A stretch of DNA of 64,000 bases from Falciphora oryzae. Lineage: Eukaryota > Ascomycota > Sordariomycetes > Magnaporthales > Magnaporthaceae. The notes beneath the pieces were generated by a model, which made no database searches, had not been told where the DNA came from, and saw nothing but the letters and a program-made list of their open reading frames with translations. This document shows positions 45,792 to 56,443 of this stretch, piece after piece (position 1 is the stretch's first letter; each line of letters starts with the position of its first letter). The stretch spans positions 1,123,803-1,187,802 of the forward strand of contig JNVV01000006.1 of the NCBI GenBank assembly GCA_000733355.1. Reading direction: 5' to 3'. The translations under genes were made by a program, and so were the position numbers.

Positions 45792-48345
45792 TTAGGAGAG
45801 CTCGGTCATCTCCTGTCCACTGTCACCATCACCTCTTCGCACCGATGCCGGCCGACTGTTGGAATTCCGGGGAGTTCCAGCTGGGGGCGTCGCGCTGCCT
45901 GGAGCTCCCAGCTCACTGGACGCGCCGCCGTTGCGACCAGAAGCATCGCCCGTGACCCCCAGACCCCCAAGAACGCCCTTGAAACTTTCACTCAGCTTTA
46001 GGCTGCTGACGCCGTCTTGCAAAGTTGCGAATGTGCTCGTCTCGGTTGCTGACGCCGAAGAACTGCGCATCAGCGTCGCCGGCCTCGGTTCCGGAGTCAG
46101 GGCCGAGTGCGCGCTTTCAACCTCCCTCAATACAGACGCACTGCCGCTGGTAGGAGCCCCTGGTGGACCCGCCCGTGGACTCATAGGCGGCTTGGGCGAA
46201 GTCGGTGGTATGCTCGGCTGAGGGCTGGGGGCCCCGGATGCGACTTGGTAGGCCGCCACCTTTTCAGCCGCCGTGGCTGCCTCGTCCAGGTGGCTGTTCA
46301 TCTCTTCGTCCCGCCTAGAGTAGAGCTGGTGCCACCAGCGGACCTCCCCCGCACGCGGGAACAGAAGTCGCTCCTTTCCACGAACATTGTCATCAACCAC
46401 AGGGTCGTATGAAGGGTTTGTGAACTCCTGGCGCCGTGCAAGGAAGTAATTCCAGACGGATGAGCTGCGCTCCTGCACCTTGGCCTCACGCCGCTGCCGC
46501 TCGTTATTGTACAAAAAGGTGCCGTATTGGCACGAGTACAGATGGTAAAGCAGGCGACGCAGGAAACGCTCTGTGAACTCGAACCGCGTCGGGTTTTGCC
46601 GAACGAGCTGGTAGGTGGCGTCCAGGAACTGGTGGAACACGGGGCTTATTTCTTTGGGCCGGGTTGACTGGTTCTCAGACACGGGTGCCGTAGCCTGCCG
46701 GGCCGTGTACTCATCCCCAACCTCGCCATCCGAATCGTCCTTGTCCTGACTCAGGCTCTTTTTGAAGAAGCGCTTGGCAGAAGCCATGGCGCTCTCCAGC
46801 GCCTCGTTGCGATTGTCGTTCTCGCCAGGCTCGATCCGAGAGCCCGCCAGGGCATCGTTCTGGACAACAAACCACTTTTCATGGTTGAGGAATCCCGAAC
46901 GCTGCTGGAACATGTGGCCGAAAGATAGCCAGTCCTTCTCAACAAGGACCATGAAACCATCTAGGGTCCTGTAGTAGGGGTCCAGCATGATCTGCGACAA
47001 GGCGCTGAGCTGGCTCGTGCGATCCCAACCATCTGAGCAGTGGATCAGGACGTTGGAGTGGTATATGCCCACCTGCCTGGCGATGAGGTGCGAACCCTCG
47101 AGTATGCCGTTTATATGCTTGAGCCAGCCGCTCTTGGCCAACAGATCCTTATTCGGCGGGAAGGGCGACACGTCGGCATCCTTGACCGCCTCGATGACCT
47201 TGTTCAGGGATTCGCGCATCACGTGGATGTTGTCGATGTTTAGAAAAGCTTTTTTGGCAAATCTGTAGTAATCCATGTTCTCGGAGCCCAGCCCAATGGC
47301 CTGCATCGCATACGAGTTTAGAGCAGGCCGGGCGTCAACAATGAGGTTTTGGCGTGTCGCGCCATAGATGACCCTCTTCCCCGTCGTCTCATCGAACTCG
47401 AGGGGGGTGCCCGTGCCGGCGATGGCTGCATCCTCCTGGAGCTCCGTATCCGCCAGCCCGGGCTCTGGGACGGCCACAGACGGCAGATCAGACTGGCTCG
47501 TCGGGGGACTCGGTTCCGAGGTGGTGGAGCTTGCGCCTTGGTCAGGAACGGCGGCAGAGAAGCAGGCACCGACAAGGCGCTCGTCCTGGATGCTGCGGTT
47601 TCCGCGCAGACCAACAAAGGGCTGCGAGCTTCGGGTAATGGCGCAGTTGTTGACAGGGTGGATATATGTCAGGGCCGGTATCCGCGCCCGTGAGCGGTGG
47701 TTGGCTGCGTACTTCAGGACGTTGTCCGAGATGGAGGCCGGCACCACGAGGACCTCCGGATAGGTGGGAGAGAAGACGTAGTCCTTGTTTATGTTTGTAA
47801 CCCTCCAGCCCAGGTCCTTGGACTTTGCACTGATCCCCTGGCGCCGAAACTCTTCCCGCGCATCGTACAACGTCCAGCCGTTGACCGCTCGCTCGGGCCT
47901 AGCGGGCTCGTAGCTAAAGGCGTAGAGCTTGTCGATGCTCCCCAGTCTGCAGGTGCGGGCGCGGACGAATTCGAAGGCCTCACGTGCGGACTTGTCGTCG
48001 GGAAAGTTGAAGGTCACATAGGTGAAGTCGCGGCAGCGTAGGCGGATCGACGACGGGATGCCGCTGGCGGGCGGGGTCGGGCGGAAGGCGCAGTGGCTAA
48101 TGATCGGGTACGAGATGAAGCTTTCTCTTGGCCGGGCCGGCGAGGGGCTGTCTGGCGGGGGCGGGACACAGAAGATGATGTGGTAGTCGGTGAGCTTCAA
48201 GACGCCCAAGGTTGGGGTCCCTCCGCTGATGGCGTGGACGCCCTCTACCGTCTGCACCGCGCACAAGGCTTCTTAGTCTGCGATCATGATGCAAGAAGCA
48301 AGACGCTGCCGCTCAACAATGCTCTGGTACCTGTTTCACATCCAT
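45792..48345 (-). CDS. YMR1: myotubularin-family phosphoinositide 3-phosphatase
   Basis: Exon 1 (48345-48331) codes only MDVKQ. After a 79-base intron, exon 2 (48251-45792) completes 824 residues. Residues 1-110 form a PH-GRAM-like domain (TLGVLKLTDYHIIFC). The catalytic domain contains the signature CSDGWDRTSQ (Cys about 410), a Cys-X5-Arg motif with the Asp/Gly/Trp pattern of active myotubularins, preceded by the conserved SHLIARQVGIYHSNVLIH segment. Such enzymes remove the 3-phosphate from PI3P and PI(3,5)P2 on endosomes and vacuoles. The C-terminus past about residue 640 is disordered, rich in Ser, Pro and Gly, and carries no FYVE domain. A Ser/Thr/Pro-rich insertion (about 240-300) interrupts the start of the catalytic region, as in other filamentous fungi. 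It is divergent from the RPS3 gene. The five-residue first exon is inferred from splice signals. Confidence 0.94.
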
Positions 48346-48771
48346 GATGGCAGCCTCAGCCGCATGCCCTTGGAGCCCCGGAGAGATACGTCGTCAAGAT
48401 GCGTGCCGAGGCAGCCCCTGGCCTGAGCAACGCCGCAGAGCACGGACAACTATTGCTGGGCGGGCGGGCCTGCAGTTGCCAGGCACTCAAGAAGCAGAGG
48501 TAACCTTCTGCTTCCGGCGAGGGAACTCGGGGCAGTCCGGATATGGCTTATATGAGGACGGCGAAGAACGCAGAGCGGATAATGCGATGATCGAGGCGAA
48601 GCAAAGACGAAGAGCGCGGGAGGCGCGGAAACAACAGTGTTCGGCACAGCTGGTATGGAAAGGGACTTGCTGGCGACACAGGCTCAGAAGCCCATCATGG
48701 ACGCCCGCGTGTGGAAACTGGGACTAGTAGCTGCGGGTGTGTGGGTTGGGTTAGTCCTGCCCTTCGGTATT

Positions 48772-48865
48772 GGTACCTCGACGGGTACCTGTTGCAGGGC
48801 GGTATTGAGGTGCGTGGGGAGGTACCTGGGGAAATGCCAGGGGGGGTATGTACCTCTAGGTAGGG
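48772..48865. repeat. cluster of GGTACCT / TACCTAGG-type motifs
   Basis: Within about 95 bases GGTACCT occurs three times (48773, 48784, 48822), with GTACCTCTAGGTAGG close by (48850-48865). Similar TACCT/AGGTA words recur at 28538-28555, 51400-51420, 9139-9165 and 3380-3410, so this looks like a short motif common in the intergenic DNA of this genome. Confidence 0.6.
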
Positions 48866-49457
48866 GTTTTGGCTCCGGGTGTGATATGGATGGGGAGAAA
48901 CGGCGGCGGGCAGCAACGGCGAGCTGGCAACAGGAATGACACGCGGGCTTGTCAAACACAGCAAACGCGATGCACCGGGCGGGCAAGCGAGGCAGGCGGC
49001 ATGCAATACGATGGCTGGGAGCTCCAGCTATGAAAGGGGTCCAAGAGAAGTCAGACACCAAGTCATCGGGAAGGCGGTAGCGCGGGTTTCCTCTTTGCCA
49101 TCGAACACAGGGAAGCAGGCTGGCATTGTGTGCTTCCTCTTTGACTGGGAATGAGAAAAGCAGCCATGTGGGGTTTGGCTCCTATGGAGTCACTAGCACC
49201 ACGGTGCAGGTGCAGCTGCCGGGCTCCGCGTCAGTGATGTCAGCTGCCCGCGGTGGTGGCTTTTGCACCGAAAGGCCCGGAGAGCCAACCAAGCCGGGCG
49301 AGGTTGAGGTGGCGCACGTGCCACAAAGACAGCGCGCTCTCAATTCATTTCGGACGCGGGGAGCCACCTGCAAACACACACGCCCTGGTGTCTGGCTTGC
49401 AGCCCACCCAGCTGGCCCCACACAAAGTTCGAGCCACACACCGATGGCGGGCAGCGA

Positions 49458-49517
49458 TTAGGGCTTTGTCCCCCACTAGGAAATCGCAAAAGTTTCCAGG
49501 TGCCTTGTCTTAGCCCT
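49458..49517. promoter_or_regulatory. possible Tbf1-type sites upstream of RPS3
   Basis: TTAGGGC at 49458-49464 and TTAGCCCT at 49510-49517 lie 110-175 bases before the RPS3 start. Together they contain AGGGCT and its inverse AGCCCT. TTAGGG-like elements bound by Tbf1 occur in ribosomal-protein promoters of many ascomycetes. Short words like this also occur by chance, so this is a weak call. Confidence 0.3.
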
Positions 49518-49629
49518 TTGAGTGTCCAAACGACGACAAACCGAAAGGAAGGAGATTCTCTGCACCGCGCAGCAGCACCACCAGTCCGTTTCCATCGCCA
49601 ATTCCGCCCCCATCCTCACACAACACAAG

Positions 49630-50601
49630 ATGGCTACCCCCGGTGCCCAGATGTGAGTAGCTGCCGTCGACCTGTTCACGCCCGCCAAAGTGGGATCGCA
49701 AGTCAAAGAGGGGGAGGAGGAGGATGAGGAGACGACAGGCGACGGAGTGACACAGATGGATTAGGATGAGATTGCGACTTGGATTTTTTGCTGCTGGTCA
49801 TCATTTACTGACCTGCTCTTTCTTCCACTTCCCAGCTCCAAGCGGAGAAAGTTCGTCGCGGACGGTGTCTTCTATGCCGAGCTGAACGAGTTCTTCCAGC
49901 GCGAGCTGGCTGAGGAGGGCTACTCGGGCGTCGAGGTCCGCGTCACGCCGACCGTCACCGACATCATCATCCGCGCGACGCACACCCAAGAGGTCCTCGG
50001 CGAGCAGGGCCGCCGCATCCGCGAGCTCACCTCGCTCATCCAGAAGCGCTTCAAGTTCCCCGAGAACTCGGTCTCGCTGTATGCCGCCAAGGTCCAGAAC
50101 CGTGGTCTGTCGGCCGTCGCCCAGTGCGAGTCGCTCCGCTACAAGCTGCTGAACGGCCTGGCCGTCCGTCGTGCCTGCTACGGTGTTCTGCGCTTCATCA
50201 TGGAGTCGGGCGCCAAGGGTTGCGAGGTCGTCGTTTCGGGCAAGCTCCGTGCCGCCCGTGCCAAGTCCATGAAGTTCACCGACGGCTTCATGATCCACTC
50301 GGGCCAGCCCGCCAAGGACTTCATCGACAGCGCCACCCGCCACGTCCTGCTGCGTCAGGGTGTGCTGGGTATCAAGGTCAAGATCATGCGCGGCTCCGAC
50401 CCCGAGGGCAAGGCCGGCCCCCAGAAGTCGCTGCCTGACGCCGTCACCATCCTCGAGCCCAAGGAGGAGCAGCCCGTCGTCCAGCCCATCAGCCAGGACT
50501 ACGGCGCCAAGGCTGCTCAGGTCCAGGCCGCGGCCGAGGCTCAGCGGCAAGCCGAGCAGGCGGCCAGCGGAGAGGAGGAGGAGCCCGTCGCCGAGCAATA
50601 G
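49630..50601 (+). CDS. RPS3: 40S ribosomal protein S3 (uS3)
   Basis: Exon 1 (49630-49652) codes MATPGAQ and two bases of Ile. A 183-base intron (49653-49835) ends in a pyrimidine-rich tract, and exon 2 (49836-50601) completes 262 residues, the usual length. The N-terminal KH domain (about 20-95, with [19 protein letters not shown]) binds rRNA at the mRNA entry channel. The C-terminal domain contains [20 protein letters not shown] and [15 protein letters not shown], nearly invariant in fungi. uS3 lies at the mRNA entry site of the 40S subunit and has helicase and quality-control roles. The tail after [11 protein letters not shown] is Ala/Gln/Glu-rich and ends EEEPVAEQ before TAG. Codon use is strongly biased to C-ending codons, as in highly expressed genes. 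Unusually, the same frame stays open and coding-like for 78 codons after the stop. Confidence 0.97.
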
Positions 50602-50838
50602 GAGCGCTCGGTGGTCGGTGTGATTCCAGCTGCCGCTGTCGAGCCCGCCGGTGTTGTCACCCCGGATCCTGCTCAGTACCAGGAGTTCCAGGCTGAGGTG
50701 TACCAGTCTCAACAGTACCAGACCCCTCCCATGACTGTTCCCACCTCCACCCCTGTCGTGAACGGCGACTACGCCTCCGAGGCCTTCCAGACCGACGGTC
50801 TGGCCAACGGCAATTACGACGGCCCTGTCGACGGCTGA
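50602..50838 (+). other. in-frame coding-like extension after the RPS3 stop codon
   Basis: Immediately after the TAG (50599-50601) the RPS3 frame continues for 78 sense codons to a TGA (50836-50838). The codons mostly end in C, with G and T next, and few end in A, like the biased use of RPS3 itself. The translated segment is Gln/Val/Thr/Pro/Gly-rich (for example PAQYQEFQAEVYQSQQYQ) and has no basic clusters. I do not recognise it. It could be read through the stop, joined by an alternative splice, or be the remnant of a lost C-terminus or neighbouring gene. Confidence 0.5.
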
Positions 50839-52069
50839 TAGACGCGGGTTGGGATTTTTGATGGACGATGACGAAACGGTCAGCTCCTCGGGCGTTTATT
50901 GAGCAACATTTTCTCTCTCTCAATTTTTTATGTCACCTCTTGCTGCATTATTCTGCGATCACGGAACGGGAAACGGAAAGCAGGTTGCGCTTCCAGGGTT
51001 CTTCAGGCTGGCTTTTGTAATTTCATGACACACGATGAACTCAGTGGGGATATGAACCTTACAAGGGCAAGGGCAGCTAAAAACGAAAACGACACCGGAC
51101 AAACATAGGCTCCTTTGGTTCAATGGTGAAGTGTTATGTCTGCGATGTATATTGGTGAGATCGTATGCAATCCCGGCATGGGGCCCGTGTTTTGATTGCT
51201 GTGGATTGAATTCGTTGAATTACCGTCGCCATCGTGAAGCATGCTGTTATGCATGTTGCCGACGCGTGGTAGTGAGCACCACAAGTCGTTGTCAAATATT
51301 GGTCACGGGATGTGTATGGAAAGATGTCCCTAGTGACAGGTATTTGATCGTAATTCCCTCCAAAACGGCCTCTTAGAATACATACATACCTACCCTTACC
51401 TTACCCGCCTAGGTACCTAGTCTGGCCCAGTGGTCGTTGCCGCCTTTTCAGTACATATCTATAATACAAGATGGGGAGCGAGGCATCAAAGCCTCGGCGC
51501 CCCAGAAAAAGACCACACACACCTCTAGACATCTCCAGAAAGAAGGAGAGTCGTACAGATAGGAAGGAAAAGAAAGCATGAAAGAAGCCCCACCATGCCC
51601 CTGAAACGCCGATATCCGCCGCCTTATATCTCATGACTCCTCGCGAATCGCCGTGACAGCACGCGTGGTGCGAAATAACTGGAGGGCGGACCATATCCCA
51701 TCCCAGCGGGACGAATGCGCCCTATGACCGGGGAAAACATAAGAGAAAAGAGAGAAAGAAGGGGGAAATGCAGAAGAAACCCCCAGGGGTAGGATAGGAT
51801 GACACAAGCCGTGATAGTTCAGCGAAGAGCCGCCGCTGTAATTGGTCCGGTCCCCTCCCAAATCAACCATGCGACTGCGCAACGCGGCATATGTATAGGG
51901 ACAAGTCGCCGGTGCCGTGTGCACTGGTGACGCGATATGATCTAATGCTGGACCAAAGCAAGGCAGGATAACGCCTCGTTGCTGGGACTGGTCGAGGTAA
52001 CAAGACCTAATGCAAGAGCAAAACCAAACGCCTTGACATGCACCAGAACCCGTCGGGTAGGGCCCGCCG
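50839..52069. other. intergenic between convergent RPS3 and NIPA-like genes
   Basis: The 3' flanks of two convergent genes. A T-rich stretch near 50908-50930 and TACCTA words at 51390-51420 are visible. An A-box-like TGGTTCAATGG at 51117 has no matching B box (see rejected items). No gene is recognised. Confidence 0.5.
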
Positions 52070-53922
52070 CTACCTCTCCGAAGATCTCCTGTTCTGCAGT
52101 TCTATTGATTCGTCGTAGCGCTTAGGTGCGGGCTTCCCGTTGGCGGCCCCGTTGGTTCGGCGGGGAGCGGGGCTTTCGTCGTCGTCGCTGTCGTCGGCGA
52201 GGCCAGTGAGGCCAAACCCGGCAGCCTCCTCCTCGTCATAGGCGCGGATCAGCCCCTGTCGGTCCGCAGCGTTGCTGCCGATGCTCATCCGGTGGTGGCC
52301 AGTGCTCCGCCGGGCCTCCATACTCATTCGCGTCTGGATGCTCGAAACCATGTCGGTGCCGGTTGCGTCGGCACCCCCCTGCCCGTTCACCAGGCGCATG
52401 CCGGTCGGGTCGGTCCGCGAGAGATTCAGCAGGTAAACTCCGGTGAAGGTCACCAGGAAGCCGCAGAGTAGCGACAGCGTGCCGACTGGGTCCGTCGTGT
52501 TGAACCCGCTGAAGAGGATCGAGGACGCGCAAAGGGTTGCGGTAGTAAAGGTAACATAGTACAAGGGGTTGACACTAGACCGCTCGTGTTAGAAATGTTT
52601 CAACTAGGTCTGCGTAAAGGAGTGTGTGCTCGCTCTGCACTCACATGTTGGTAGGGAACTGGCTGAGAGCCTTGTTGAAATAGTTCATCTGCACTAGAAT
52701 GCATACGACCGTGATGATCATGAAGACATAGGTTGACGGGTGGGTGAATTGGTTGCTGCCCGCGAAAGTCAACTTCAGCGCCGTGCCGAATGCCTTGACC
52801 GACATGACCGAGACGGAGCCGACGAGAGAGCAGATAGATAAGTAGATCAGCGGATTCTTCTTTCCATGTTTGGGGGCCACCCAGTAAATCATGACCGTGG
52901 CGTAGATAGTGACGAGTGTCACATAGAGCAGGAAGCCTGTACCGGTGCGTTCCGTTAGCATGGCGCGGGCTCAGGGCTAGCCAGAGATGGAGGGCGAATG
53001 ATGAGGGTAGGGGTCGCAAGGGGCAGTCGATGCGTGACAGTGACAGAGTGGGCGCGGCGCGTTACGAACCAGGCTGAAGGGCGAAGTGCAGAATCTCGTC
53101 GATGGTCGTGATGGGCTCATCCGGAGGCGCATGGAGGACAATGATGACGGCGCCGATGAGGCATATCGCGCTGCCGAGTTTGCCCAGGGTTCCCAGAAGC
53201 TCGTTCAAGAAATAGGAGCCGAGGATGGCGCCGATCAGCACCGAGAGGGCGCCCAGCGGCGTGACGAGGATGGCGGGTGCGAAAGCGTATGCGGCAAAAT
53301 TGCAGACCTCACCTAGAACCACTACCGGGATGGCGCGCGAGAAAAAGTCAGCACGGAAAAGAAGCGCCTCGGCTCTCGTGTCATGCTTCCCATCACCACA
53401 GAGGGCTTCTTACGTGTGCCGATGCCAGCCCACCATAAGGGGTTCTTCAAGTAGACAAATCCATCGCCCTCGAACCCGTGCCTTTCTTCGGCTTGTTGTA
53501 GTCCCTAAGAGCGCGCGCGCGTGTGTCAGCCATGGGGTCTACCGGTGCGAGAAGCGCGCGAATTCGGCTAGACAAATATTGGTGAATGACCTAGCGCGCC
53601 GTACCTTTTTTGTGATGACGAAACTGATGCCTGTGGTGTCGCGAAAACGGGGTCATGTTAGCCGCGATAGAACATGAGGGGCAGAGACGGGCGAGGGGCC
53701 CTCCCGTGGAGAGCGCGCATACCTATGGCTAAACTAGATGTCATGGCCAGGACAAGGCCGATATATCTGTTCCAGCAGGCGGTTAGCATGCCACTCAATT
53801 CTCGATGTGACGGGCTATCCACCATCTCCGCCACGCCACGCGCGATCAAGAGACTAGCGGGCAGGGCAGGGCGGCGCGCAGACGAGGGCGGGATGAGCGG
53901 GTGCGTACTTTTCCGCGATCAT
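52070..53922 (-). CDS. NIPA-like magnesium transporter (DUF803 family)
   Basis: Seven exons on the minus strand: 53922-53909, 53766-53723, 53630-53605, 53504-53414, 53321-53070, 52936-52645 and 52574-52070, giving 407 residues. The first three exons are only 14, 44 and 26 bases, but they join in phase to MIAEKYIGLVLAMTSSLAIG and then GISFVITKKG, the expected N-terminal transmembrane helix of the family. About nine membrane helices follow. Clear blocks are NPLWWAG, FAPAILVTPLGALSVLIGA, LVGSVSVMSVKAFG and NPLYYVTFTTATLCAS. NIPA proteins move Mg2+ across plasma or endosomal membranes and belong to the drug/metabolite transporter fold. The C-terminal 130 residues are cytosolic, Ser/Asp/Arg-rich and disordered. 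A role in magnesium transport rests on family similarity only. Confidence 0.9.
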
Positions 53923-56443
53923 CTTGGCGGTGTTGAAGGGGGTGCGGCGGCAGCGATGCGCGCCGCCGTTCTACGTCGCCCGACTGTGCGCGTTCGGTTG
54001 GTGGGGAGGCTCAATGACGGAGCTCCGTGAGGCGTTCGTGTGCTCGTTTGGATGGTGACAGTGGTGCGAGAAAAGGCAGGTCGCGGCGGGCGTTGGGCGG
54101 TGAGAGGCCGTCGATGGCGCTCGAGTGCCGGAGCGAAGGGCCAGGTGTTGATACTTTCGTGAGCCAGACTAGGCAAAAAGCCACCTCGCTCGCGCCGGGC
54201 GAGTGTGGAAGCAGCCAACTTCAGCGTGGCAGCAGGCGGCGGCGCTGGGGCCAGCTGGAATTCGGCAGGCGGCGGCAGTGGCGGCGGGGGCCGGGCTCGA
54301 TAGTCCTGGCCGAGCGAGAGAATTGAGGACTTCGGGTGTGCGATGGTCGGCGTTGGTGCGTGGCGTGCGCGGGATGGCGAGACGACGAGAATGCTGCAAT
54401 CACTCAAAGAGAACGTGTGTCGTGTCCGTCCCCAGAAAAGAGGCGGGTGGGCTGCGGACGGATGGGCCAGGGTGCAGTGCGCAGCAGGTGGTGTGGTGTG
54501 GCGGGCATGGGGCACGGCGAGGGGAGAAAAAATAAATAAAAACCCACTGGGGCTGGGGAGACCGGGGGTCTCGGTCGTTTCGAGGGCCTTAGCAATTAGG
54601 TGATGGGTGGAAAGCGCTTCTTCCCTTTTGGGCCAACACGAGCAGGTCGAGGGTCGGCAATTTGGCTACGAGTCCACGAGTCCATCTGGCTCTAAAACGG
54701 GCGGCTCAGAACTGGTGGGTACCTTGGTTTCTCCCGTGCAGGCGGGGGACAGGGGCGAGGGCTTTGAGCTTCCCACAGCCCGAGCTTTCCACAGCGGCTC
54801 CCTCCCTGAACCGGAAACCCCAGCCTCCCAATCCGCTTCTGCGGTTGCTCCATCTCGGCCATGGGTTTCAGAAAATGCCCCTGGTTCCCTTGGCTGGGTA
54901 AAGGTTCCCTGGTGGACTCGACGGTTCCTCTCCTGCTCAGGCACACACGTTGGCTGTATCCACAGGGTCGCCCCCTGAGAACACGTGCTGCTGCCCGGAT
55001 AATAGGCTAAGTTAAGATCCCACCATCTCAAGAAAAGGCACACCCGGGCTTGCCGGAGCCATCGGAACTGCCTTGACCAAATCTTTCCACGATCTACATA
55101 CGTGCGCTTTGCCCCCCGGTCCTTGCTGACTCGATACGAAAGATGGATATGCCATTTTTAGCGATAACGTCAAGCTGTCTGGCCTCACCAAGACCCCATC
55201 TCCATTGTAAACCGGCTTCTCGATTGTGTCAAAGCGGTCCGTCACGTTGCAATGAACATCTGCCGATTGGTGGTAGTGGCTGGCTACCCTTGGTCGCTTG
55301 GTGGGCAATCAGAGTTGCACGCCGCCCCGCAATGTCGACCACGTATTCGTAAAAGCTCGCATAGATACTTAGGTGATGAAGGTGAGCATCCGGGGTAGCA
55401 GTACAACTGGTGCTGCAACATGAGTGAAAACCTAGATAACGCTTCCAATTCCAGTAGATACCTATCTATTATCTCGTCACAATGCTCACGACAGGCTCAC
55501 TTGCCTGGTGGGAGGCTAGAAATGGGGTCGGGGTCCATTCTGACGTTCCCCGCCAAACATCAAGCTGGTCCGGCCGTCATCAGGCGCGCGGCGTAGCCGA
55601 CCACTGCCGTCAACAAAGGCCCCTCGCAACGAGCCAATCCCATCCGCCAAAGAGAACCAGAACGCCCAAAGATTACTTGACCTCCTAGGCAGGAAGAAAT
55701 GCTCCTCGCCCGTGGGGTAAATCCCCGCCAACGCAAACGCCGGAACACACCGTCTAGAGCTAGTCAAAACGTCGCCGCAACGAGAAATACTAATACAATA
55801 ACCGAGAAGATAGTAAGATAAGAAAAGAAAGAAAGAGAAGTCGGGGGCATCGAAGAAATATCATAGAAAGCTGTTGATCATCTGATAGGCGAGGAAGGCT
55901 AGCACTTTCTCCTAGTGCTTGCATAGACCCCCCAGCTCCATTCCTTACGGAGGAATGCAAGGTCGATGCGATGTGTCCGAGTCGAGGGATTACAGTCGTG
56001 TGACAATCACGATACTGGAGCGAGTCGGATGTCTCGTTCGAAGCCCTCGCAGGTCGCGTTTTCGGTTGCCGAAGCCGAGGTCTTTGTTGCCGACGGTATA
56101 AACAGACCCGGTCGTTTGAAACTTACCTGCCGCGTCAAAACCTGTGGCATAAAGCGTTGAGTACGTGTCGGCCGTGGCTTGTTGATGAGTCCTGGAATCG
56201 GCTCTTATGATGGCCATGGCTGTTCCAGGGGACTTTAGAGGGACTCGAGAGGAGAACAGAAGGTAAACGAAGGAGGAAAGAGAACAAAGGGATAGGATCA
56301 GGGAGAGAGTCAGTTCACTGAGCCTGGAGATGGCCGAACTACAGCCTAAACCGGGGCAACAGGATCCGACAAGCTCAGGGAAAGTAACGTCACAACTGAG
56401 AGTAAGTGGGTAGGAAGGTAAGCACGTGGGTAGGGGATGGTGT
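53923..56443. other. intergenic region
   Basis: The first 600 bases are the probable promoter and leader of the NIPA-like gene (minus strand), where several frames are open together because the sequence is C- and A-rich on that strand. From about 54600 to 56440 I see no gene. The minus-strand frame at 55516-55767 (83 codons) has no similarity I recognise, and the frame at 55990-57084 is a shadow of the acidic-protein gene. Confidence 0.45.

Larger units (their letters stand above)
48346..49629. promoter_or_regulatory. divergent upstream region of myotubularin and RPS3 genes
   Basis: These 1284 bases separate two divergent start codons. A GGTACCT-rich cluster lies at about 48772-48865. Near the RPS3 side are a TTAGGGC (49458) and an inverted TTAGCCCT (49510), listed separately. 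The stretch from 49500 to 49629 is the C/A-rich leader of RPS3. Reading frames in it show no similarity I recognise. Confidence 0.5.

Noticed and set aside
49653..49835. possible snoRNA in the RPS3 intron, since ribosomal protein introns often host them
   Set aside because: No convincing C box (RTGATGA) and D box (CTGA) pair is present; the only CTGA-like word is the intron branch site.
49801..50712. 303-codon minus-strand frame opposite RPS3
   Set aside because: It is a Leu/Gly-rich antisense shadow caused by the strong codon bias of RPS3.
51109..51185. tRNA-like segment with an A-box-like TGGTTCAATGG and a pairing GGCTCC/GGGGCC
   Set aside because: There is no matching B box, and neither the anticodon stem nor the T stem can be drawn, so it is probably chance.
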